Positions 7,824 through 17,486 of a DNA stretch of 64,000 nucleotides are shown one piece after another. The notes under the pieces are model-generated. The model saw only the letters and a program-made list of their open reading frames with translations, searched no databases and had not been told where the DNA came from. A program made the position numbers and the translations under genes. Position 1 is the stretch's first letter, and each line of letters begins with the position of its first letter. This stretch comes from Nocardioides dokdonensis FR1436. GTDB taxonomy: Bacteria; Actinomycetota; Actinomycetes; Propionibacteriales; Nocardioidaceae. The stretch covers positions 2,728,001-2,792,000 of the forward strand of contig NZ_CP015079.1 in assembly GCF_001653335.1 (NCBI RefSeq), written 5' to 3'.

Positions 7824-10061
7824 TTGACTGAGAACACCATGGCCGAGCCCGTGATCTCTGCCGTCGAGACCGTGCTCGACAACGGCAAGTTCGGCACGCG
7901 CACCATCAAGTTCGAGACCGGACTGCTGGCCCGTCAGGCCGCCGGTTCCGTGACCGCCTACCTCGACGACGACACGATGCTGCTCTCGGCGACGACCGCC
8001 GGCAAGCACCCCAAGGACCACCTCGACTTCTTCCCCCTGACGATCGACGTCGAGGAGCGGATGTACGCCGCGGGCCAGATCCCCGGGTCCTTCTTCCGCA
8101 GCGAGGGTCGTCCCGGCGAGGACGCCATCCTCACCTGCCGCCTCATCGACCGGCCGCTGCGCCCCACCTTCAAGAAGGGCCTGCGCAACGAGGTCCAGGT
8201 CGTCATCACCGTGATGGCGCTGGACCCCGACCAGCCCTACGACGTGCTCGCGATCAACGCCGCGTCGATCTCCACCCAGCTCTCCGGACTGCCGTTCTCC
8301 GGCCCCGTCGGTGCCGTGCGCGTGGCGCTCATCGAGGGCCAGTGGGTGGCGTTCCCGACCCACAGCCAGCTCGAGGAGGCCGTCTTCGACATGGTCGTCG
8401 CGGGTCGGGTCACCGACACCGGCGACGTCGCGATCATGATGGTCGAGGCCGAGGCCACCGAGCAGTCCTGGACCATGATCCAGGGCGGCGTCCAGGCGCC
8501 GACCGAGGACGTCGTGTCCGGTGGCCTCGACGCCTCCAAGCCCTTCATCAAGCAGCTGTGCGAGGCCCAGGCCGAGCTGGCCAACGTGGCCGCCAAGCCG
8601 ACTGCTGACTTCCCCGTGTTCCTCGACTTCGAGGACGACGTCTTCTCGGCCGTCTCCTCGGCCGTCAAGAGCGACCTGAGCGCCGCCATGACCATCGGCG
8701 ACAAGCAGGAGCGCGACGGACGCACCGACGAGCTCAAGGCCGGGCTGCTCGAGAAGCTCGCCGGCCAGTTCGAGGGTCGTGAGAAGGAGATCGGCGCCGC
8801 GTTCCGGGCGCTGAACAAGGAGGTCGTGCGCGAGCGCGTCCTGCGCGACAAGGTGCGCATCGACGGCCGCGGCCTCGCCGACATCCGTCCGCTGCACTCC
8901 GAGGTCGGCCTGATCCCGCGCGTGCACGGCTCGGCGCTGTTCGAGCGTGGCGAGACCCAGATCCTGGGCGTCACCACCCTGAACATGCTCAAGATGGAGC
9001 AGCAACTCGACACACTCTCCCCGGAGAAGCACCGCCGCTACATGCACAAGTACGTCTTCCCGCCGTTCTCCACCGGTGAGACCGGTCGCGTGGGCTCGCC
9101 CAAGCGCCGCGAGGTCGGCCACGGTGCGCTCGCGCGCCGCGCGCTGCTGCCGGTGCTGCCCAGCCGCGAGGAGTTCCCCTACGCGATCCGCCAGCTCTCC
9201 GAGGCGATGGGCTCCAACGGGTCCACCTCCATGGGCTCGGTCTGCGCCTCGTCGCTGTCGCTGCTCCAGGCCGGTGTTCCGCTCAAGGCGTCCGTGGCCG
9301 GTATCGCCATGGGCCTGATCTCCGGTGAGGTCGACGGCAAGACGCAGTACGTCGCCCTGACCGACATCCTCGGCGCCGAGGACGCGTTCGGCGACATGGA
9401 CTTCAAGGTCGCCGGCACGCGGGAGTTCATCACCGCGCTCCAGCTCGACACCAAGCTCGACGGCCTGCCCGCCGAGGTCCTCACCGCCGCGCTGACCCAG
9501 GCCCGCGACGCGCGCCTGGCGATCCTCGACGTCATGGCCGAGGCCATCGACGCCCCCGAGGAGATGTCGCTGCACGCCCCGCGGATCATCACCGTCAAGG
9601 TGCCCGTGGACAAGATCGGCGAGGTCATCGGCCCCAAGGGCAAGGTCATCAACCAGATCCAGGACGACACCGGCGCCACGCTGTCGATCGAGGACGACGG
9701 CACCGTCTACATCGGTGCCACCAGTGGCGACGCCGCCGAGGCGGCCCGCGCGGCCGTCAACGCGATCGCCAACCCGACGATGCCGGAGATCGGTGAGCGC
9801 TACCTGGGCACCGTGGTCAAGACCACGAACTTCGGCGCGTTCATCTCGCTGATGCCGGGCAAGGACGGGCTGCTGCACATCAGCAAGCTGCGCGGCCTCG
9901 CCGGCGGCAAGCGTGTCGACTCCGTCGAGGACATCGTCTCCGTCGGCCAGAAGATCCAGGTCGAGATCGGCGAGATCGACGACCGCGGCAAGCTGTCGCT
10001 GGTCCCGGTGCTCGAGGAGGGCGCGCAGGACGCGGCCGAGGAGAGCACCGAGCAGGAGTGA
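7824..10061 (+). CDS. pnp: Polyribonucleotide nucleotidyltransferase (PNPase)
   Basis: Phosphorolytic 3'-5' exoribonuclease; in actinobacteria also associated with RNA tailing and ppGpp metabolism (family knowledge). It has 745 residues in the standard order: first RNase PH-like core (about 15-220), alpha-helical linker, second catalytic RNase PH core (about 330-550), KH domain (about 590-650) with loop GPKG, and S1 domain (about 655-735, starting [12 protein letters not shown]). The start is a choice between TTG 7824, with AAGGA five bases upstream, and ATG 7839, whose spacing to that site is too long; I prefer TTG. The leader is 234 bases with no other gene. A strong hairpin follows the stop codon. 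Confidence 0.97.
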   Translation: MTENTMAEPVISAVETVLDNGKFGTRTIKFETGLLARQAAGSVTAYLDDDTMLLSATTAGKHPKDHLDFFPLTIDVEERMYAAGQIPGSFFRSEGRPGEDAILTCRLIDRPLRPTFKKGLRNEVQVVITVMALDPDQPYDVLAINAASISTQLSGLPFSGPVGAVRVALIEGQWVAFPTHSQLEEAVFDMVVAGRVTDTGDVAIMMVEAEATEQSWTMIQGGVQAPTEDVVSGGLDASKPFIKQLCEAQAELANVAAKPTADFPVFLDFEDDVFSAVSSAVKSDLSAAMTIGDKQERDGRTDELKAGLLEKLAGQFEGREKEIGAAFRALNKEVVRERVLRDKVRIDGRGLADIRPLHSEVGLIPRVHGSALFERGETQILGVTTLNMLKMEQQLDTLSPEKHRRYMHKYVFPPFSTGETGRVGSPKRREVGHGALARRALLPVLPSREEFPYAIRQLSEAMGSNGSTSMGSVCASSLSLLQAGVPLKASVAGIAMGLISGEVDGKTQYVALTDILGAEDAFGDMDFKVAGTREFITALQLDTKLDGLPAEVLTAALTQARDARLAILDVMAEAIDAPEEMSLHAPRIITVKVPVDKIGEVIGPKGKVINQIQDDTGATLSIEDDGTVYIGATSGDAAEAARAAVNAIANPTMPEIGERYLGTVVKTTNFGAFISLMPGKDGLLHISKLRGLAGGKRVDSVEDIVSVGQKIQVEIGEIDDRGKLSLVPVLEEGAQDAAEESTEQE

Positions 10062-10084
10062 CCTCCCGCGCCTGATCGCTCCAC

Positions 10085-10122
10085 CGGTCGACCCGCTCGA
10101 GATCACTCGGGCGGGTCGACCG
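10085..10122 (+). terminator. Terminator after pnp
   Basis: A 17-bp stem (10085-10101 with 10106-10122, one G-U pair), a 4-base loop ATCA, then CTTTCTCC. It is one of the best rho-independent candidates here. The ribosome-binding site of the next gene starts eight bases later, so any read-through would feed straight into it. Confidence 0.8.
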
Positions 10123-10141
10123 CTTTCTCCAGGAGGAACCC

Positions 10142-11449
10142 GTGGTCCACCCCCAGCACGTCGCCCCCGCCCCGTCGCCCGCCGAGCCGAGCCCCGCACC
10201 GGGCCTGCGCCGCACGGTGCTGCCCTCGGGCCTGCGCGTCGTCACCGAGCACATGCCCCACGTCCGCTCCGCCAGTGTCGGGGTCTGGGTGGGTGTCGGC
10301 TCCGTCGACGAGGACGAGACCCTGCACGGCTGTTCGCACTTCCTCGAGCACCTGCTCTTCAAGGGCACCAGCAGCCGGTCCGCCCTGGACATCTCGATCG
10401 CCCTGGACACCGTCGGCGGGGAGTTCAACGCCTTCACCGCCAAGGAGTACACCTGCTTCCACGCGCGGGTCCTCGACGAGGACCTCGCGCTGGCCGTGGA
10501 CGTGCTCGGCGACATGATCACCGACAGCCGGCTCGAGCCGGGCGACGTGGAGGCCGAGCGCGAGGTGATCCTCGACGAGATCGCGATGCACGACGACGAT
10601 CCCGACGACGTGGTGCACCAGCTCTTCGCCGAGCAGGCCTACGGCGCCAGCTCCGACCTGGGCCGCTCCATCGCGGGCACCGAGGCCAGCATCCGGGCGC
10701 TGAGCCGCGCGCAGGTCCACGACTTCTACCGTCGCCACTACCGGCCCGCGACGATGGTGGTCTCGGCGGCCGGGAACATCGACCACGATGAGGTGGTGCG
10801 CCTGGTCGAGAAGGCCTTCGGGCGTGGCGGCTTCCTCGAGGTCGAGGAGGCCCCGGTGCCGGTGACCGGCACCGGGCAGCCGGTCCCGGTCCGCGCCGGG
10901 CACGCCTCCACCACCCGGCCGTTCGAGCAGGTCAACGTGGTGCTGGGGATGGAGGGGCTGAACCGCGACGACCCGCGCCGCTTCGCCCTGGGCGTGCTCA
11001 ACACCGCCCTCGGAGGCGGGACGTCCAGCCGACTGTTCCAGGAGGTCCGCGAGATCCGCGGGCTCGCCTACTCGGTGTACTCCTTCGCCGGGCACCACGC
11101 CGACTCCGGGCTCGTGGGCGTGGGCGTCGGCTGCCTGCCGGACCGGCTCGACGCGGTGCTCGAGGTGGTACGCGACGAGCTGGCGAAGGTCGCTGCCGAC
11201 GGGATCACCGCGGAGGAGCTGACTCGCGGTCAGGGGCAGCTCCGGGGCGGGCTGGTGCTCGGCCTGGAGGACTCCGGGTCCCGGATGGCCCGGGTCGGCA
11301 AGGCCGAGCTGGTGCACACCGAGGTGCTCAGCATCGACGAGGTGCTGCGCCGCATCGACGCCGTGACCCTCGAGCAGGTGCGCGAGGTCGCGGCCGAGGT
11401 CTTCGCGCGCCCGGAGATCCTCGCCGTGGTCGGTCCGGCCTCCGCCTGA
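10142..11449 (+). CDS. M16 family zinc peptidase (processing-peptidase-like)
   Basis: Zinc metallopeptidase related to mitochondrial processing peptidase and Bacillus YmxG, 435 residues. The inverted zinc motif HFLEH is at residues 66-70 (His66, Glu69, His70), and Glu146 in EREVILDEI is the likely third ligand at the expected distance. The second, inactive M16 half (about 210-430) includes the glycine-rich loop LGGGTSSRLFQEVRE. No signal peptide is visible, so it is probably cytoplasmic. AGGAGGA precedes the GTG at 10142. The placement directly after pnp and before dapB is common in actinobacteria. The physiological substrate is unknown. Confidence 0.93.
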   Translation: MVHPQHVAPAPSPAEPSPAPGLRRTVLPSGLRVVTEHMPHVRSASVGVWVGVGSVDEDETLHGCSHFLEHLLFKGTSSRSALDISIALDTVGGEFNAFTAKEYTCFHARVLDEDLALAVDVLGDMITDSRLEPGDVEAEREVILDEIAMHDDDPDDVVHQLFAEQAYGASSDLGRSIAGTEASIRALSRAQVHDFYRRHYRPATMVVSAAGNIDHDEVVRLVEKAFGRGGFLEVEEAPVPVTGTGQPVPVRAGHASTTRPFEQVNVVLGMEGLNRDDPRRFALGVLNTALGGGTSSRLFQEVREIRGLAYSVYSFAGHHADSGLVGVGVGCLPDRLDAVLEVVRDELAKVAADGITAEELTRGQGQLRGGLVLGLEDSGSRMARVGKAELVHTEVLSIDEVLRRIDAVTLEQVREVAAEVFARPEILAVVGPASA

Positions 11450-11453
11450 CCTG

Positions 11454-12179
11454 CTACCCGCCGACGGGGCCCTCGTTGACGGCCGCGTCGAGCACCCGGT
11501 GGATGTCGGCTGCCGGCGTCGGGGAGGCGGCCGGCATGCCGGCCGCCTGGCCCGGGCGGGCGCCCGAGGCGTCGGCGTCCGGGTCGAAGTACACAGCCCC
11601 GTACGCCGGGGTGCCCGGCTCGAAGCGCCAGCTCTGCGCGAGGTCGCCCGCGACCACCGCGTCGTAGCCGAGGGTGTCGAGGAACGCCGTGGCCTCGGCC
11701 AGCGCCTGCGCGTCGTCACCGGCGATCGGCAGGGCGGAGCGCTCCGGCGAGCCCGCGGGTCGCGCCAGCACCGGCAGGTGGCCGTAGAAGATGTTGTTGA
11801 AGACCTTCACGACACGGGCGCCGGGCAGGTGCTGCTGCACCCACGCGCTCGTGGTCGTGCTGCGGTCGTCGAGCTCGGCGATGTTCCCGTCGCGCTCGGG
11901 GTAGTAGTTGCTGGTGTCCAGGACCAGGCGGCCGGCGAGCGGCTCGGCGGGCAGGGTCGGCACGGCCCCCAGCGGGACCGTCACCACGACGACGTCACCG
12001 GCGCCGGCGGCCTCCTCGGCCGTGGCCGCGCGGGCCCGGGGTCCGAGCTCCTCGACGAGATCGGTGAGGGTGTCGGGCCCCCGGGAGTTGCTGAGGACGA
12101 CGTCGTGGCCGGCGGCCACCGCCAGGCGGGCGACGCCGCTGCCGATGTTGCCGCTGCCGATGAGAGCGAGAGTAGTCAT
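11454..12179 (-). CDS. NADPH-dependent F420 reductase-like Rossmann oxidoreductase
   Basis: A 241-residue protein with an N-terminal dinucleotide-binding fold: GSGNIGSG at residues 8-15 matches the NADP-binding turn of the F420-dependent NADP reductase (Npd/FNO) family. The C-terminal third carries FNNIFY and GYDAVVAGDL, phrases shared with that family's substrate half. Whether it uses F420 or another partner cannot be decided; many actinobacterial relatives are annotated NAD(P)-binding domain protein. It converges on the M16 peptidase gene with only four bases between the stops. The ATG at 12179 is the only sensible start near the fold. Confidence 0.8.
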   Translation of the reverse strand: MTTLALIGSGNIGSGVARLAVAAGHDVVLSNSRGPDTLTDLVEELGPRARAATAEEAAGAGDVVVVTVPLGAVPTLPAEPLAGRLVLDTSNYYPERDGNIAELDDRSTTTSAWVQQHLPGARVVKVFNNIFYGHLPVLARPAGSPERSALPIAGDDAQALAEATAFLDTLGYDAVVAGDLAQSWRFEPGTPAYGAVYFDPDADASGARPGQAAGMPAASPTPAADIHRVLDAAVNEGPVGG

Positions 12180-12252
12180 GTCGGGTCAGCGCTCGGGGGC
12201 GCTACGACATTCCACGGGCCCGCGTGTCGAAGGGCACCAGGCGGAGCGTGCG

Positions 12253-12774
12253 TCAGCCGATCCGCTTGCCGATGATGCCGACCACGGCCGGGTTGCGACG
12301 CTGGACCACCGAGACGCGGAAGCCGCCCTGGGTCAGGGACCCGGAGGCCTTCTCGACGATCATCGGCACCTGCTCGGGCCGGGTGGCCTCGAAGAACAGG
12401 TAGACCGACCCGCCGGGCAGCAGCCGCTCGTGCAGCAGGGCCACCTCGTCGGCGCAGTCGCGCACCCAGAAGAGGTTCACGTTGAAGGCGTAGACCTTCG
12501 TCAGTCGCTTGACCGGCACCCGCAGCGTGGCCAGGTCGATCTGCCGCACGGTCAGCCGACCGGACTCGACGTACTGCGCGCAGCGCCGCTTGGTGCGGTC
12601 GACACCGGACTCCGAGCGGTCGATCGCGAAGACCTTCCCGGCCGTGACCCGGCTGCAGATCAGCTCGGCCCCAGCCCCTGGTCCGCACCCGATCTCGAGC
12701 ACGTGGTCGTTCGGCTGGAGGTCCATGATGTCGACCGCCCAGCGGATCCGCGCCGGGATCGTCTGCAGCACCAT
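12253..12774 (-). CDS. Class I SAM-dependent methyltransferase
   Basis: A 173-residue protein using the ATG at 12774. Motif I (HVLEIGCGPG) and the acidic end of strand 2 (VFAIDRSE) form the S-adenosylmethionine pocket. A later LLPGGSVYLFFE strand-turn is typical of class I methyltransferases. The acceptor is unknown. The conserved fold begins at IPARIRWAVDIMDL, so 12774 is preferred over the ATG at 12834, which adds 20 residues; neither has a good SD. It sits 73 bases upstream of the oxidoreductase in the same direction and diverges from dapB. Co-transcription with the oxidoreductase is possible but not shown. Confidence 0.8.
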   Translation of the reverse strand: MVLQTIPARIRWAVDIMDLQPNDHVLEIGCGPGAGAELICSRVTAGKVFAIDRSESGVDRTKRRCAQYVESGRLTVRQIDLATLRVPVKRLTKVYAFNVNLFWVRDCADEVALLHERLLPGGSVYLFFEATRPEQVPMIVEKASGSLTQGGFRVSVVQRRNPAVVGIIGKRIG

Positions 12775-12815
12775 GGGCAGCAGCCTGCCAGAAACCTCCG
12801 CCGCTGTGTCGGTGA

Positions 12816-13670
<855 letters not shown>

Positions 13671-13691
13671 CCGGGTGCGCCCTGCGCCCTC

Positions 13692-13728
13692 CTGCCTCAC
13701 CTTCCTGCAGGTCGAGAAGATGAGGCAG
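13692..13728 (+). other. Hairpin between dapB and the M4 protease gene
   Basis: CTGCCTCA (13692-13699) and TGAGGCAG (13721-13728) are perfect inverted repeats around a 21-base loop. They could weakly terminate dapB or bind a regulator of the secreted protease. Evidence is limited to the symmetry. Confidence 0.35.
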
Positions 13729-13813
13729 CCGGACGGTTCCTCCCGACCCGGTCCCTGCGACAGGGTCGGGTCCGCGCCACCCGCTCGGAGGCGGCGCAGG
13801 AGAGAGGAACCAG

Positions 13814-15442
13814 ATGCGAACCACCATGGGGCTGGCCACCGCCGCCGTCCTGGCCGTCGGAAGCCTCGGCCTCGGCGCCGCGACCGCCACCACGAGCCAG
13901 GCGGCACCGGCCGCACCGGCCGCCGCCGCTGAGCGCACCGACGTCGCCCAGGCCGCCATCGACGCGTTGCGGGACCACCCGGGCGCCGCTCGGTCCAGCC
14001 AGGGCCAGGCGCTCCTCGTCGCCGACACGATCGTCGACCCGGACGGCGGCACCCACGTGCGCCTCGACCGCACCTACCAGGGCCTGCGGGTCCTCGGCGG
14101 GGACCTGGTGGTCCACCAGGGCGCCGGCGCCACATGGGAGGGCGTCTCGCAGACCCTGCGGACGCCGATCGACCTCGCGACCACCCCCCGGGTCGGCAGC
14201 GACGCCGCCTCGACGCAGGCGCTGGCGCCCACCCGGCAGCTGCGGGCGGTCAGCGGGCTGCGTGGCGCGGGCCGTCCCGAGCTGGTGGTGGACGCGACCG
14301 GCGCACAGCCGACGCTGGCCTGGGAGGTCCTCTCCACCGGGGTCCGCGACGACGGCACCCCGAGCCGGCTGGCCAGCTACGTCGACGCCGGCTCCGGCGA
14401 GGTGCTGCGCCGCGAGGAGCAGATCCAGACCGCCGACGGCCAGGGCCAGTCCCTCTACAGCGGCACCGTGCCCCTGCAGGTCACGCAGCGGGGCTCGACG
14501 TACGAGATGCGCGACGCGACGCGGGGTGGCACGTACACCACCGACATGGGCAACGCCACCGACAGCAGCGCCTGCTCGATCTTCGGCTGGGGCTGCAAGA
14601 CCGGCACCATCGTGACCAGCCCGAGCACCACGTTCGGCAACGGGACGACGTCCGACCGCGCGAGCGCCGCTGTCGACGCCCAGTACGGCACGGCCACCAC
14701 CTGGGACTACTTCAAGTCCAAGCACGGTCGCAACGGCATCTTCGGCAACGGCTCCGGCTCCTACAACCGGGTGCACTACGGCAAGAACTACGTCAACGCG
14801 TTCTGGGACGGCACGAAGATGACCTACGGCGACGGCGACGGGGTGAGCTTCGGGCCGCTGGTCTCCCTCGACGTCGCGGGCCACGAGATGTCGCACGGCG
14901 TCACCGAGAACACCGCGGGCCTGACCTACTCGGGCGAGTCGGGCGGTCTCAACGAGGCCACCTCCGACATCTTCGGCACCATGGTGGAGTTCCACGCCGC
15001 CAATGCCTCAGACCCGGGCGACTACCTGATCGGTGAGGAGTTCGACCTCGCGAACAGCCGTGGGTTCCGGCGCATGGACAACCCCATCGCCGACGGCAAG
15101 TCCCCGAACTGCTGGTCCTCGAACACCAAGAACCTCGACGTGCACTACTCCTCGGGCGTGGGCAACCACTTCTTCTACCTCCTGGCCGAGGGGTCGGGGT
15201 CGAAGACGTTCGGCGGGGTCGCGCACAGCTCGACCACGTGCAACGGCTCGAGCGTGGCCGGCATCGGTCGCAGCGCCGCGGAGCGCATCTGGTTCCGTGC
15301 GCTCGACGTCTACATGACGTCGGGCACGACCTACTCGCAGGCTCGTGCCGCCACGATCTCGGCGGCCGGCGACCTGTACGGCGCCGGCAGCACCCAGGCG
15401 GCTGCGGTGGCCGCCGCCTGGAGCGCGGTGTCGGTCTCCTGA
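13814..15442 (+). CDS. Secreted M4 (thermolysin-like) zinc metalloprotease
   Basis: Extracellular protease precursor of 542 residues. A Sec signal peptide (about 1-30, ending in an Ala-rich stretch) is followed by an FTP/PepSY-type propeptide to about residue 220. In the catalytic domain, zinc ligands His357 and His361 lie in HEMSH with Glu358 as general base, and Glu381 in GLNEATSDIF is the third ligand at standard spacing. The transition-state His appears in LDVHYSSGVGNH. Length and domain order are normal for the family; there is no extra C-terminal pre-peptidase or P-domain. GAGAGGA lies before the ATG at 13814. It probably forms its own transcription unit, closed by a strong bidirectional hairpin. 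Confidence 0.95.
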   Translation: MRTTMGLATAAVLAVGSLGLGAATATTSQAAPAAPAAAAERTDVAQAAIDALRDHPGAARSSQGQALLVADTIVDPDGGTHVRLDRTYQGLRVLGGDLVVHQGAGATWEGVSQTLRTPIDLATTPRVGSDAASTQALAPTRQLRAVSGLRGAGRPELVVDATGAQPTLAWEVLSTGVRDDGTPSRLASYVDAGSGEVLRREEQIQTADGQGQSLYSGTVPLQVTQRGSTYEMRDATRGGTYTTDMGNATDSSACSIFGWGCKTGTIVTSPSTTFGNGTTSDRASAAVDAQYGTATTWDYFKSKHGRNGIFGNGSGSYNRVHYGKNYVNAFWDGTKMTYGDGDGVSFGPLVSLDVAGHEMSHGVTENTAGLTYSGESGGLNEATSDIFGTMVEFHAANASDPGDYLIGEEFDLANSRGFRRMDNPIADGKSPNCWSSNTKNLDVHYSSGVGNHFFYLLAEGSGSKTFGGVAHSSTTCNGSSVAGIGRSAAERIWFRALDVYMTSGTTYSQARAATISAAGDLYGAGSTQAAAVAAAWSAVSVS

Positions 15443-15452
15443 GCCAGCGCGT

Positions 15453-15485
15453 GCCGGTGTCCACCCGTGGGGGGTGGACGCCGGC
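15453..15485. terminator. Bidirectional terminator between the M4 protease and azlD
   Basis: A 14-bp stem (15453-15466 with 15472-15485, one G-U pair) with a 5-base loop lies between the convergent stop codons at 15442 and 15501. It suits termination in both directions. Confidence 0.75.
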
Positions 15486-15500
15486 CCGTCGGTCTGCGGG

Positions 15501-15812
15501 TCACCCCGCGAGCAGCCGCAGCACGGCCGCGGTCGCCGCGGAACCGGCGACCACCGCCAGGAAGGGGGCGCGCACCACGAGCAGCACCACCGCGGCGGCG
15601 AGACCGGCCGCCCGGGCGTCGAGCACCAGGCGCTGTCCCTCGCCCACCACCTGCACGGCGACCAGCGCGGCCAGCAGCGCCACCGGCACCAGGTCGGCGG
15701 TACGCCGCACCCAGGGCCGCTCGAGCAGCGAGCCGGGGACCGCGAGCCCGGCCAGCTTCAGCAGGTAGCACCCGGCGCTGCCCACCAGCACCGCCACGCA
15801 CAGCCCGCTCAC
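15501..15812 (-). CDS. azlD: AzlD-type branched-chain amino acid exporter subunit
   Basis: Small membrane protein of 103 residues with about four hydrophobic segments, the partner of AzlC in export of branched-chain amino acids or analogues. The GTG at 15812 is chosen because it overlaps the azlC stop (GTGA, 15809-15812) and gives normal AzlD length. The open frame continues far upstream, but only as a shifted reading of azlC. The central segment RTADLVPVALLAALV is the conserved region of the family. Function depends on the adjacent azlC; the actual substrate is unknown. Confidence 0.88.
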   Translation of the reverse strand: MSGLCVAVLVGSAGCYLLKLAGLAVPGSLLERPWVRRTADLVPVALLAALVAVQVVGEGQRLVLDARAAGLAAAVVLLVVRAPFLAVVAGSAATAAVLRLLAG

Positions 15813-16522
15813 CGGACACCGCGCCCACGCAGGAGGGCACCGGCCAGCAGCGCCACTGCGCCGGCGGCCAGGACGGGCACGCCCGCCGCGGTGACGGGCA
15901 CCAGCCCGAGCGCCACGGCGGCGGCGAGCGCCGCCACCACCCGGTGGGCGGGGTCGGCCAGCCGCGGCCACAGCAGCGCCAGGAAGGCAGCCCCGACGGC
16001 GGCATCGAGACCGTAGGTGCGCGGGTCGCCCAGCACGGTGCCCCCGATGGCGCCGAGCAGCGTGAACAGGTTCCAGAGGACGAAGATCCCGCCGCCGGTC
16101 ACCAGGAATCCCAGCCGCGCCTGGTCGATGGTGGGCCGGGTCACCGACATCGCCGTGGACTCGTCGATGAGCAGGTGGGCGGCCAGGGCCCGTCGCCGTC
16201 CCCGCCACGCGAGCAGGGGGCCCAGGCGCAAGCCGTAGAGGGTGTTGCGGGTCCCGAGGAGCCACGCCGTGGCGACCGCCGAGACGGGAGCGCCGCCCGA
16301 GGCCACGACACCGACCATGGCGAACTGGGAGGCGCCGGTGAACATCAGCAGCGACAACGCGCAGGTCTGGGCGACGGAGAGCCCCGACGCCACCGACACC
16401 GCCCCGAACGAGACGCCGTAGGTGCCCGTCGCCAGCGCCACCCCGAGGCTGTCGCGCACCACGGCACGGCGAGCACTCCCAGCGGGTGGGTCGGGGAGGT
16501 GCTCGGAGGTCGCGCCGGTCAT
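15809..16522 (-). CDS. azlC: AzlC-type branched-chain amino acid exporter subunit
   Basis: Large subunit of the AzlCD exporter, 237 residues with seven or so hydrophobic segments. Family hallmarks are the N-terminal helix with GVSFGAVSVASGLS, the phrase MFTGASQFAMVGV, and the loop LIDESTAMS. It overlaps azlD by four bases, so the pair is coupled. Upstream of the ATG at 16522, TAGAGT lies seven bases before the start and there is no SD, suggesting a leaderless mRNA. In Bacillus the pair confers 4-azaleucine resistance; here the regulator is not adjacent. Confidence 0.92.
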   Translation of the reverse strand: MTGATSEHLPDPPAGSARRAVVRDSLGVALATGTYGVSFGAVSVASGLSVAQTCALSLLMFTGASQFAMVGVVASGGAPVSAVATAWLLGTRNTLYGLRLGPLLAWRGRRRALAAHLLIDESTAMSVTRPTIDQARLGFLVTGGGIFVLWNLFTLLGAIGGTVLGDPRTYGLDAAVGAAFLALLWPRLADPAHRVVAALAAAVALGLVPVTAAGVPVLAAGAVALLAGALLRGRGVR

Positions 16523-16529
16523 GGCGCGG

Positions 16530-16535
16530 ACTCTA
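16530..16535 (-). promoter_or_regulatory. -10 element of leaderless azlC
   Basis: TAGAGT on the minus strand, seven bases before the azlC ATG; no ribosome-binding site is present. Confidence 0.5.
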
Positions 16536-16546
16536 GGACGCCGGGG

Positions 16547-16756
16547 TCAGCGACGTACGCGCACCTGCCGCGCCACCGGCCGGCTCCCGTCAGCGGCCAG
16601 CGCGAGGAGCGCGCCGGCGCCGGCGCCGGCGACCAGGCCCACCGTGGCGGGCAGGGCCGGCGCGGCCATCACCACGACGAGACCCCCGGCGGCGCCGAGC
16701 AGGACCAGCAGCGAGAAGACGAACGAGCGGTGACGACGAGGAAGCGGCCCGAGCAT
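16547..16756 (-). CDS. Small two-helix membrane protein, unknown function
   Basis: A 69-residue frame with a basic start (PLPRRHRSF), two hydrophobic helices (about 11-32 and 35-55) and an Arg-rich tail. AAGGA sits six bases before the ATG at 16756, which is the main reason to accept it as a gene. Codon use has the strong third-position G/C of its neighbours. I do not recognise a family. It lies between azlC and a GNAT gene, all on the minus strand, but the 25-base gap to azlC contains azlC's own promoter-like box. Confidence 0.6.
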   Translation of the reverse strand: MLGPLPRRHRSFVFSLLVLLGAAGGLVVVMAAPALPATVGLVAGAGAGALLALAADGSRPVARQVRVRR

Positions 16757-16841
16757 GGTCTGTCCTTCGATCCGGTGCGGCCCCGGTGGCCGCGTCCATC
16801 CACCTGGTGTTACCCGTCCCGCTCGAGGACCAAGTCCGCCC

Positions 16842-17417
16842 CTAGGGGTGAACGTCGTCGGTCTCGGCCAAGGAGGTGTGCAGCCGGACCTGCTTGAGGG
16901 TGACCGCGCCCGTCCCGTCGAGGTCGAGCTCGCGGTGCGCGCCGTCGGTGTCCCAGCCGGCCTCGACCAGGAAGCGCCGCAGCCCGTCGTCGGAGGCGAC
17001 CGCCCACGTCACGGCACGGGTGAACCGGTCGGAGCGCAGCGTGTCCACGGCCGCCTGCTGCAGCCGCGAGCCGTGCCCCTTGCCGCGCTCGTCGGGGTCC
17101 AGGACCAGCTCGGTCAGCTCGCCGACGGAGACGGGGTCGCAGTCGGGGTCGGTGGCGGGGGTGGTGATCGCGAACCCGACCACCCGGTTGCGCTCGAGCG
17201 CGACGAGGGTGCGGTGCCGGGCGTCGGCCGGTCGGGCCAGCGCCTGGGTCCAGGCCGCGGCGACGGACTCCAGCGCCTCCGGGCCCGACGGGAGCACCTC
17301 GGCGGGGACCAGGTCGGCGTACATCACCGGCCAGGCGCGCAGCTGGAGCGCGGCGATGGCGGCGGCGTCGTCGGCCCACGCCACCCGCACGGACACGTCG
17401 GCGGTCGGGCTGCTCAT
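16842..17417 (-). CDS. GNAT family N-acetyltransferase
   Basis: A 191-residue acetyl-CoA-dependent transferase. The acetyl-CoA pyrophosphate loop reads LDPDERGKGHGSRLQ (R/Q-x-x-G-x-G/A type), preceded by the beta-4 strand ELTELVL. Strand 5 and the C-terminal half (FLVEAGW) complete the fold. Target unknown. The ATG at 17417 has AGAGG about nine bases upstream, and also a GAGGAT box six bases upstream, so it could be leadered or leaderless. It is divergent from the aldo/keto reductase gene, sharing a short promoter region of about 70 bases. Confidence 0.9.
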   Translation of the reverse strand: MSSPTADVSVRVAWADDAAAIAALQLRAWPVMYADLVPAEVLPSGPEALESVAAAWTQALARPADARHRTLVALERNRVVGFAITTPATDPDCDPVSVGELTELVLDPDERGKGHGSRLQQAAVDTLRSDRFTRAVTWAVASDDGLRRFLVEAGWDTDGAHRELDLDGTGAVTLKQVRLHTSLAETDDVHP

Positions 17418-17473
17418 GCCTCGATCCTCTCAGGGCCCGGCGCCGGCGGCCCCGTGGGGTGAGGGCACGTGGG

Positions 17474-17479
17474 TATGGT
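17474..17479 (+). promoter_or_regulatory. -10 element of the leaderless aldo/keto reductase gene
   Basis: TATGGT, seven bases before the ATG at 17487, with no SD between. Confidence 0.5.
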
Positions 17480-17486
17480 CGCTGGC

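Noticed and set aside
7611..10199. 862-codon minus-strand frame opposite pnp
   Set aside because: Shadow of pnp; no domain, repetitive His/Asp/Leu composition.
15813..16265. Long upstream extension of azlD
   Set aside because: Only the last 103 residues resemble AzlD; the remainder is azlC read in another frame, and a GTG overlapping the azlC stop is the natural start.
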